From positions 1 through 8,376 of the forward strand of contig CADBUS010000100.1 of the NCBI GenBank assembly GCA_902797895.1: a stretch of 8,376 nt of DNA. Direction: 5' to 3'. Every line of letters begins with the position of its first letter. Within the stretch, counting starts at the first letter, position 1. Of this stretch, positions 1 through 4,745 are shown in pieces. The notes beneath the pieces were generated by a model, which saw nothing but the letters and a program-made list of their open reading frames with translations, was not told where the DNA came from and ran no database searches. Source of the DNA: an uncultured Bacteroidia bacterium. Lineage in GTDB: Bacteria > Bacteroidota > Bacteroidia > Bacteroidales > UBA932. The translations under genes and the position numbers were made by a program.

Positions 1-90
1 AATGGAATTGAGGGTACTCACGCAGCACTAACCAAAGAGATGCCGCAGAGCTGCCATATCGCGTATGATGGCCTTGCTCTCTCATTCTGA
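1..90 (+). CDS. C-terminal end of a probable MBL-fold metallohydrolase (PhnP-like), partial
   Basis: Only the last 29 codons are in the window; frame 1 is open from base 1 to a TGA at 88-90. The visible tail reads ...EGTHAALTKEMPQ then ...HIAYDGLALSF. From memory of the family, the pattern of an acidic residue, a Leu/Met-Pro pair and then an AYDGL block close to the C-terminus resembles metallo-beta-lactamase-fold hydrolases of the PhnP / phosphoribosyl cyclic phosphodiesterase type. The metal-binding motifs would lie upstream and cannot be seen. The last three residues and the stop codon come from a dispersed repeat, so the native C-terminus may have been altered by its insertion. The gene converges on cytidine deaminase, with 15 bp between the two stop codons. 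A 30-codon open frame can occur by chance, so the call rests on the tail motif. Confidence 0.45.
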   Translation, partial: NGIEGTHAALTKEMPQSCHIAYDGLALSF

Positions 91-105
91 GTGTTAACGA
101 AGAAT
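79..105. repeat. Diverged copy of the ATTCTGAG...CGAAGAAT dispersed repeat
   Basis: This stretch reads CTCTCATTCTGAG, then TGTTAA, then CGAAGAAT. It matches the full-length repeat unit inside mnmA at 2872-2899 (CATTCTGAG, CGCAG, CGAAGAAT), differing mainly in the central 5-6 bases. The outer ATTCT and AGAAT can pair as a short hairpin. It fills the gap between the two convergent genes. Its TGA (88-90) ends the left gene, and the cytidine deaminase stop (106-108) immediately follows it. Short palindromic repeats with this core are, to my knowledge, scattered in high copy through some bacterial genomes and are often mistranslated as HSERSEES or ILRxAQND peptides. Being one of that family is an inference from the sequence likeness. 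Confidence 0.7.
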
Positions 106-579
106 TTATTTTAGATTATCAAAAGAGAAAGGGATAAGGCAATGCACAGATGGGAAAACCTCAATTTTTCTGCTGCTGCCCAATATAACCTTTAGTGGTG
201 CTCCTCCCCTATTTTCGGCATCTGCAAGAACCTGTAAACAAGCTCCGCAAGGGCGTGTTGGAAGAGCTGTGAGCCTATTGCCCTGCTTGGCCACTATCGC
301 GATGGCTTCCACCGCCACACCTGAGAATTTAGACATTGCATAAAAGAGTACGCTACGCTCTGCACAAAGCCCAGAAGGGAATGCGGCACTCTCCTGATTT
401 GCAGCAGATAAAATCTCTCCGTTACTCATTCTTACCGCAGCCCCTACCCTAAACTTTGAAAAAGGAGAGTGAGAGAGTCGGCAGGCCTTAGTGGCCTCTT
501 CCAATAGCATTGCATCCTCTTGGCGGAGGCTACTCTTTGAGGAAAATTCCTCATATTCAATGGTTATTTTTTTCTTCAT
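106..579 (-). CDS. cdd: Cytidine deaminase
   Basis: Predicted to hydrolyse cytidine and deoxycytidine to uridine and deoxyuridine in the cytoplasm (pyrimidine salvage). At 157 aa it has the usual length of the small homotetrameric zinc enzymes. The substrate-pocket motif PFSKFRVGAAV is at residues 39-49. The zinc and catalytic motif CAE gives Cys72 as ligand and Glu74 as proton shuttle. PCGAC at 110-114 supplies ligands Cys111 and Cys114. NQESAAFPSG (61-70) is typical of the family. The start at 579 (MKKKITIEYEEF) fits the usual Bacteroidota N-terminus. It is divergent from the glucosaminidase gene, with 48 bp between start codons. The only promoter-like -7 box (587-594) sits so close that the mRNA would have almost no leader. 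Its 3' end abuts a dispersed repeat. Confidence 0.96.
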   Translation of the reverse strand: MKKKITIEYEEFSSKSSLRQEDAMLLEEATKACRLSHSPFSKFRVGAAVRMSNGEILSAANQESAAFPSGLCAERSVLFYAMSKFSGVAVEAIAIVAKQGNRLTALPTRPCGACLQVLADAENRGGAPLKVILGSSRKIEVFPSVHCLIPFSFDNLK

Positions 580-586
580 CTTGTTG

Positions 587-604
587 CAAAAATAGCTATT
601 TTTG
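587..604. promoter_or_regulatory. Perfect 18-bp palindrome holding two divergent -7 boxes
   Basis: CAAAAATAGCTATTTTTG is its own reverse complement. Each strand reads TATTTTTG, which matches the Bacteroidota -7 consensus TAnnTTTG in every fixed position: 597-604 points right towards the glucosaminidase gene and 587-594 points left towards cdd. Using the 5-base gap seen at the ffs promoter, initiation would fall near 610 (about an 18-base leader) and near 581 (about 2 bases before the cdd ATG). No TTTG or TTG lies at the expected 19-21 base spacing on either strand, so these are -7-only matches. A dimeric regulator site is an alternative reading. Confidence 0.5.
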
Positions 605-627
605 TATTAGAATCTCTTTTCAATTGT

Positions 628-1203
628 ATGAGTTGCAAAAAAGCAATATCGCTGATAATGATTTTACTGCTGCTTGTGGGAGCAGGCGGATGCGGTACAA
701 CCAAAAGAGCGAGCAGGCAGAAGCAGAGCGCAGAGAGCTATAAAGGTGGCAAAAAAAATCTGAATTCGGTTAGGTTGGAGTACATAGCCAAGTATAAAGA
801 GCTGGCCATAAGGCAGATGAAAAAGTATAAAATACCTGCGAGCATAATACTTGCGCAGGCTTGTTTGGAGAGTGCAGACGGAAGAAGCACACTTGCAACC
901 AAGGCCAATAACCATTTTGGTATAAAGTGCCACAGCAGTTGGAAAGGCAAAACCTACAGAAAAGATGACGATAGGCGCAACGAGTGTTTCAGAAAATATC
1001 CTACCATAGAGGATTCCTATAAAGACCATTCAGAATTTCTTAAAAACGGCAAGCGTTATTCAAAGCTATTCAGCTTACCTTTAAGAGATTATCGCAAATG
1101 GGCAAAGGGGCTGAAAGAGGCCGGATATGCCACCGATCCGCACTATGCAGAGGTGCTTATAAAAATTATAGAGGATTATCAGCTCTATCGGTACGATAAA
1201 TAG
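628..1203 (+). CDS. Lipoprotein with GH73-type glucosaminidase domain
   Basis: Probable peptidoglycan hydrolase cutting the glycan at N-acetylglucosamine (endo-beta-N-acetylglucosaminidase, FlgJ/LytG-like, Pfam Glucosaminidase). Residues 1-21 form a lipoprotein signal: KK at 4-5, a hydrophobic run, then AGGC with Cys22 as likely lipidation site; the lipobox is slightly weak. A short basic, polar linker follows. The domain covers roughly residues 52-187: IPASIILAQACLES carries the expected catalytic Glu81, followed by NNHFGIKC, a YRKDDDRRNECFRKYPTIEDSYKDH stretch in pieces typical of the family, and a final GYATDPHYAEVLIKIIEDY. Many Bacteroidota relatives add LysM modules; this 191-aa protein has none. 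The start at 628 keeps the basic N-region; ATG 658 would lose it. It lies 31 bp before mltG on the same strand, a likely operon of cell-wall enzymes. Confidence 0.88.
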   Translation: MSCKKAISLIMILLLLVGAGGCGTTKRASRQKQSAESYKGGKKNLNSVRLEYIAKYKELAIRQMKKYKIPASIILAQACLESADGRSTLATKANNHFGIKCHSSWKGKTYRKDDDRRNECFRKYPTIEDSYKDHSEFLKNGKRYSKLFSLPLRDYRKWAKGLKEAGYATDPHYAEVLIKIIEDYQLYRYDK

Positions 1204-1234
1204 TAAAATGGAAAATACTTAAACAAACTATAAT

Positions 1235-2308
1235 ATGGCAAAGAGTAAGAAAAGAAGTAAAAACAAGGGATTAAAGATATTGGGCCTGTTGGTAGTATTA
1301 GCAGCCTTGGCGTTGGGAGCGTTAAGCCTCCACAACTATCTGCTCAAAAACAGAAGCAATATAAAGGGGAAAACCACTCTTTTTGTAAGGCCCGAGGATA
1401 ATTTCCAAACCCTTATGGACTCTTTGGCTGATAAACTGATAGATATTGGCTCATTTGTAAAAGTGGCTGAAAAAGAGAATCTTCCTGCAAAAATTCACGC
1501 CGGCAGATACCAACTCGATTCCACTACAACAAATATAAAACTTGTGCGCAGTCTTAAATATGGCTACCAAAGTCCGCTTATGCTACCTATAAACGGAAGA
1601 ATACGCACTCGGCAGATTTTAGCCTCTCGCCTTAGCAAAAAACTCTGCGCAGATTCAGCCTCTTTTATGCAGGCTTTCAACAACTTGGAGCTGCTCTCTA
1701 CATTGGGGGTAGATACCACCACCCTGCTAACGCTCATTATACCTGAGAGTTATGAGTTCTATTGGACAGTCTCTCCGGAGGAGTTCCTAAAGAGAATGAA
1801 AAAGGAGTACGATGCCTTTTGGACACCTGAAAGGTTGCAGAAAGCAAGAGACATCAAGCTCACTCAGACAGAGGTATCTATCTTAGCCTCAATAGTTTAC
1901 GGAGAGAGCAACCACGTGCCTGAATATCCTAAAATTGCAAGCGTATATCTGAACAGGTTAAGACAGGGTTGGAAGCTCTGCGCAGATCCTACCGTAGTTT
2001 ATGCAACCGGAGATTTTACACTGAGAAGAGTGCTTAAAAAGCATTTGCAGATTGACTCCCCATACAACACCTACAAGATAAACGGTCTTCCTCCGGGGCC
2101 TATAATGATTCCTACAAAAGATTGTTTAGATGGGGTTTTGAACGAGGAGAAGACAGACTATATGTACTTTTGCGCCAGCCCTAAATTCAATGGCACACAC
2201 AACTTTGCACGCACAGGCGCAGAACATTCCCGCAATGCCAAAGCATACGTACAGGCTTTGGACTCGCTCAACAGAGCCAAAAAAATGGCAGAAAAAAAGA
2301 ATAGTTAG
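1235..2308 (+). CDS. mltG: Endolytic murein transglycosylase MltG (YceG-like)
   Basis: Membrane-anchored lytic transglycosylase that cleaves nascent peptidoglycan strands and is thought to release glycan from the synthesis machinery. At 357 aa it is near the usual length. It has a basic N-terminus (KSKKRSKNKG), one membrane helix at about residues 13-32, then a periplasmic region: a LysM-like part (about 45-110) and the YceG catalytic domain. ASIVYGES places Glu224 where the E. coli catalytic glutamate (E218, in ASIVEKET) sits. The downstream signatures NGLPPGPI (283-290) and HNFARTGAEH (322-331) are also family hallmarks. An A-rich stretch precedes the ATG. It is probably co-transcribed with the glucosaminidase gene. 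Its TAG stop (2306-2308) overlaps the mnmA TAA on the other strand, leaving no space for a terminator. Confidence 0.95.
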   Translation: MAKSKKRSKNKGLKILGLLVVLAALALGALSLHNYLLKNRSNIKGKTTLFVRPEDNFQTLMDSLADKLIDIGSFVKVAEKENLPAKIHAGRYQLDSTTTNIKLVRSLKYGYQSPLMLPINGRIRTRQILASRLSKKLCADSASFMQAFNNLELLSTLGVDTTTLLTLIIPESYEFYWTVSPEEFLKRMKKEYDAFWTPERLQKARDIKLTQTEVSILASIVYGESNHVPEYPKIASVYLNRLRQGWKLCADPTVVYATGDFTLRRVLKKHLQIDSPYNTYKINGLPPGPIMIPTKDCLDGVLNEEKTDYMYFCASPKFNGTHNFARTGAEHSRNAKAYVQALDSLNRAKKMAEKKNS

Positions 2309-3618
2309 GAAGAGATAGGGCCGCTGCCAATCATCTCACCATCAGGAGTGTACCAGACAGCAAACTGCCCTGGAGTAATTCCCCTTTGAGGCTCGTTGAA
2401 TATAATATAAAGCCCGTTAGATGTGGAGTATAGAGTGGCCTTTTGGAGAGGCTGGCGGTAGCGTATTCTAACAAGATACTCCCTACTCTCTCCGCACTCC
2501 ATCTTCAAATCCTCTCTAATCCAATGCTGCTCTTGATAGTTTATTTTCAGCCCTTTACGGAATAGCCCCGAGTGCTCTTTTCCCTCTCCCACATATATTG
2601 TGTTGGTGGTTGTATCTGTGGCTATTATAAATATGGAGCCGGCGTGGCCGCCTATATTCAGGCCGTGCCTCTGCCCTATTGTATAGTATGGAACACCTAT
2701 ATGCTTGCCAATTACCTTGCCATCTGCCTTGTTGTAACGTATTGGAGCAGAGAGTATTTCCAACTCGTAATTCTGAGCAGAGCAACTCTCATTCTGAGCA
2801 CAGCAACTCTCATTCTGAGCACAGCAACTCTCATTCTGAACGCAGCAGCTCTCATTCTGAGCGCAGCAGCTGTCATTCTGAGCGCAGCGAAGAATCTTCT
2901 GCAACTCCCTCTCCCTTATTGCAGGATAATCCTTTTCAAAAATCTCCACCACCTCCCCCTCTACAGGCTTTATCTTCTGCTGCAAAAAGAGCGGCAAATC
3001 AACCTTGCCCACAAAACAAATCCCCTGCGAATCCTTTTTCTCTGCAGATGGTAGCTCCGCGCGCCGAGCAATCTCTCTCACCTGTGGCTTTGTGAGTGCA
3101 CCTATCGGGAATAAAGCCTTAGATAGCTGTTTTTGAGAGAGTTGGCAAAGAAAATAGCTCTGGTCTTTATTGTTGTCTGCCCCTGCCAATATGCGGTAAA
3201 TTTCTCCACTCTCGCTCCGTAGAATCTCCTTTTGGCAGTAGTGGCCTGTGGCTACAAAATCTCCCCCAAGCTCCAACGCCTTCTGCAAAAAGGCATCAAA
3301 CTTTATCTTGCTGTTGCAGAGCACATCGGGATTAGGAGTTCTGCCGGCGGCATACTCTGCAAACATATAGTCCACAACCTGAGCGCGATACTCGTTGCTC
3401 AAATCTACAAAGTGAAAAGGTATATCCAACTTTTTTGCAACCATCTGAGCCACAAGCCTATCCTCCTCCCACTCGCAATCTCCGTGCAGAGTGCCGGTTA
3501 TATCGTGCCAATTCTGCATAAACATAGCCTCCACATTACACCCTTGCTCTTTTAGCAGATAGGCAGCAACGCTGGAGTCCACTCCTCCGCTAAGTCCTAC
3601 TATTATCTTTGGCTTCAT
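2305..3618 (-). CDS. mnmA: tRNA-specific 2-thiouridylase MnmA with a repeat-derived insert
   Basis: Makes 2-thiouridine at wobble position 34 of Lys, Glu and Gln tRNAs, using ATP and sulfur relayed from a cysteine desulfurase; cytoplasmic. The PP-loop ATP motif GLSGGVDSS is at residues 8-16. The catalytic cysteines are Cys101 (PDVLCNS) and Cys201 (DSQGICFVGK). TGHY is at 124-127 and KDQSYFL at 151-157. The C-terminal beta-barrel follows (DGKVIGKH, YYTIGQRHGLNIGG, then the tail FNEPQRGITPGQFAVWY). The protein has 437 aa against about 360 usually. Much of the excess is an in-frame tandem repeat at about residues 240-285 encoding heptapeptides such as CAQNESC, placed in the linker before the barrel. 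All catalytic motifs and the frame are intact, so it is probably functional. Its start is 35 bp past the ffs T-tract on the same strand. A TATATCTG at 3647-3654 is a weak -7 candidate without a -33 partner. Confidence 0.95.
   Translation of the reverse strand: MKPKIIVGLSGGVDSSVAAYLLKEQGCNVEAMFMQNWHDITGTLHGDCEWEEDRLVAQMVAKKLDIPFHFVDLSNEYRAQVVDYMFAEYAAGRTPNPDVLCNSKIKFDAFLQKALELGGDFVATGHYCQKEILRSESGEIYRILAGADNNKDQSYFLCQLSQKQLSKALFPIGALTKPQVREIARRAELPSAEKKDSQGICFVGKVDLPLFLQQKIKPVEGEVVEIFEKDYPAIRERELQKILRCAQNDSCCAQNESCCVQNESCCAQNESCCAQNESCSAQNYELEILSAPIRYNKADGKVIGKHIGVPYYTIGQRHGLNIGGHAGSIFIIATDTTTNTIYVGEGKEHSGLFRKGLKINYQEQHWIREDLKMECGESREYLVRIRYRQPLQKATLYSTSNGLYIIFNEPQRGITPGQFAVWYTPDGEMIGSGPISS
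2770..2895. repeat. Six-unit 21-bp tandem repeat inside mnmA
   Basis: ATTCTGA recurs at 2770, 2791, 2812, 2833, 2854 and 2875, exactly 21 bp apart. The units at 2791-2811 and 2812-2832 are identical (ATTCTGAGCACAGCAACTCT plus C). On the - strand each unit encodes seven residues: CAQNDSC, CAQNESC, CVQNESC, CAQNESC, CAQNESC, then SAQNYEL. Units drift in one direction. The one at 2875 has the canonical GAGCGCAGCG, 2854 has GAGCGCAGCA, 2833 has GAACGCAGCA, 2812 and 2791 have GAGCACAGCA, and 2770 has GAGCAGAGCA. There are no spacers, so this is not a CRISPR array. The gradient suggests expansion from the full-length element at the 2875 end. The unit length keeps the mnmA frame whatever the copy number. 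Confidence 0.95.
2872..2899. repeat. Full-length copy of the dispersed palindromic repeat, within mnmA
   Basis: The last tandem unit continues past the 21-bp period into CGAAGAATCTT, giving a complete element with core ATTCTGAGCGCAGCGAAGAA. ATTCT and AGAAT form a short hairpin. It is the same family as the copy at 79-105. CAACTC lies on the left of the array (2761-2766) and again just after this element (2902-2907), which could be a target-site duplication; however, CAACTC also occurs inside several units. On the - strand it encodes ILRCAQND. Confidence 0.75.
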
Positions 3619-3653
3619 TGATTATCAGACACTTATAAATGTTGTGCAGATAT

Positions 3654-3659
3654 AAAAAA
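3654..3659 (-). terminator. T-tract ending the SRP RNA
   Basis: Six T residues on the - strand directly follow the closing helix of the SRP RNA (CUUGCCC then UUUUUU). The RNA's own basal stem (GGGUAAG paired with CUUGCCC) would serve as the terminator hairpin. If termination is incomplete, transcripts could read into mnmA, which starts 35 bp further on. Confidence 0.6.
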
Positions 3660-3757
3660 GGGCAAGCTACATATATCGCACCGCTACAACCTCATACCCT
3701 TGCTGCCTTCCGGCCCTGGGGGAGTTTTGAAGGAGCTGGTCGTATATGACTTACCCC
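3660..3757 (-). ncRNA. ffs: Bacterial small signal recognition particle RNA (4.5S type)
   Basis: RNA component that binds Ffh and FtsY in co-translational targeting of membrane and exported proteins. The - strand carries the conserved Ffh-binding apex: CCCAGGGCCGGAAGGCAGCA, with GGAA tetraloop at 3708-3711 and the asymmetric AGCA side. The ends pair: GGGUAAG (3756-3750) with CUUGCCC (3666-3660), one G-U pair, followed by CAUAUA with UAUAUG. The result is a single hairpin of about 98 nt without an Alu domain, as in the small bacterial form. A T-tract follows, and a promoter lies 5 bases before the predicted first G. It sits between rnz and mnmA, all on the same strand. The exact ends are inferred from the helix, the promoter and the T-tract. 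Confidence 0.94.
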
Positions 3758-3762
3758 GAGTG

Positions 3763-3794
3763 CAAATATACAACTATTTCCCTTTATGCGCAAA
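3763..3794 (-). promoter_or_regulatory. Bacteroidota-type promoter of ffs, inside the 3' end of rnz
   Basis: On the - strand, TTTG (3794-3791), 20 bases, then TATATTTG (3770-3763), then CACTC and the predicted GGGG start at 3757. This matches the known Bacteroidota primary-sigma pattern (TTTG, 19-21 bases, TAnnTTTG) in every fixed position. The -33 box and most of the spacer overlap the last codons of rnz (the TTTG spans its Phe and Ala codons); the -7 box lies after the rnz stop at 3774-3776. Confidence 0.85.
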
Positions 3795-4745
3795 TCTTAA
3801 ATGTTTGCAAGCTCTCTCTATCTCAAAAACGGCCCCCTCCTCAGATAGATAGCTCTGCGGAAATATCTCCCGAGCCTCGCTTAACAACAGTTCCAAATTG
3901 GGGTAGCGGCTCGAATAGTGCCCCAGAATCAAGCGCCCTGCTCCCGCCTCTTTGGCACATTGCGCCGCAGCGGAGGCGGTTGAGTGGCCGTTCTTTTTTG
4001 CCATATCGGCCAAATCCAAACCGTATGTGGCCTCGTGATAGAGCAAATCTGCCCCCTCAACCCATTGGCTTAATCTCTTGAAGGGCATAGTATCTGAGCA
4101 ATAAGCAAAACTACGCGGCTTGTATGCGTAAGTAAGCTCCTCTACTTTAAGTATTTGTGGCTGCGAATTTGAATTTAATACAGAATTCTCCCTAAAAACA
4201 TCCTCTCCCCTCTTTAGTGCCACTATCTCCTCGGTTGTAAGCCCAAACTCCGCTATCTTCTCTTTGATGATGTTGCGCGGCAACTCCTTTTCCTTAAAGA
4301 GATAACCGTATGTCTCTATTCTGTGGTTGAGAGGAAAGGCATAAATATTCAAATTCTTAAAGCTCTGGATAATAGTAGGCTCACTGCAGCTTATGGTATG
4401 GAACACAAGCTCATATTTTATCTTGCCAAGTTGGCGCGAAATTGTTTCTACAATCTCTTGCAAACCGGCCGGAGAGTAGATATGCAAAGGGGTAACTCTT
4501 CCCACAAGCTCCATAGTGGAGAGTAGCCCAAACAAGCCAAGAAAGTGGTCACCGTGCAGATGAGAGATAAATATATTATCTATTCTGGCAAATGAGATAT
4601 TATTCTTTGCCAGAAGCATCTGCGCTCCCTCTCCGCAATCTATCAAAAAAGAGCGCCCACCTACTCTCAGTATATGGGCGCTTGGAAATCTTCCGGAGGT
4701 CGGGCGGGCAGAAGCCGTACCCAATGTTGTGAATCTAAACTCCAC
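3774..4745 (-). CDS. rnz: Ribonuclease Z
   Basis: Zinc endonuclease that removes the 3' trailer from tRNA precursors lacking an encoded CCA; metallo-beta-lactamase fold, cytoplasmic. It has 323 aa, slightly above the usual length of about 305. The N-terminus MEFRFTTLGTASARPT matches the family. The metal motif HLHGDH gives His62, His64, Asp66 and His67. Later ligands are in YCSDT and the final LILGHYSSRY; LYHEATY and GHSTASAAAQCAKEA are also diagnostic. A loop around DVFRENSVLNSNSQPQ may account for the extra length. The start is GTG (4745-4743), chosen because it gives the canonical N-terminus. Its G is the last base of the rpsA TAG stop (TAGTG), so translation is probably coupled to rpsA. 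No terminator separates it from ffs, whose promoter overlaps its 3' end. Confidence 0.95.
   Translation of the reverse strand: MEFRFTTLGTASARPTSGRFPSAHILRVGGRSFLIDCGEGAQMLLAKNNISFARIDNIFISHLHGDHFLGLFGLLSTMELVGRVTPLHIYSPAGLQEIVETISRQLGKIKYELVFHTISCSEPTIIQSFKNLNIYAFPLNHRIETYGYLFKEKELPRNIIKEKIAEFGLTTEEIVALKRGEDVFRENSVLNSNSQPQILKVEELTYAYKPRSFAYCSDTMPFKRLSQWVEGADLLYHEATYGLDLADMAKKNGHSTASAAAQCAKEAGAGRLILGHYSSRYPNLELLLSEAREIFPQSYLSEEGAVFEIERACKHLRFAHKGK

Noticed and set aside
1..30. Resemblance of the first bases (E-G-T-H-A-A) to the fimbrillin-like C-terminus (E-S-T-H-A-A), suggesting a duplicated gene end
   Set aside because: The likeness stops after about 20 bases, and the left tail continues as an MBL-type AYDGL ending, not SxxPxRE.
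664..1029. A - strand open frame of 121 codons opposite the glucosaminidase gene
   Set aside because: It is antisense to a gene with clear GH73 motifs and a lipoprotein signal, and shows no family features.
2770..2895. Possible CRISPR array
   Set aside because: The units are contiguous 21-bp copies with no unique spacers, in frame inside mnmA, with no cas genes.
2572..3095. Two + strand open frames rich in SHSEHSN or LILSTAT repeats opposite mnmA
   Set aside because: They exist because the 21-bp unit lacks stops in two + strand frames. They have no family signature beyond the repeat and lie antisense to a clearly real gene.
3647..3654. TATATCTG as a dedicated mnmA promoter
   Set aside because: It misses one consensus base, has no TTTG or TTG at 19-21 bases upstream, and overlaps the ffs T-tract; too weak to list as a feature.
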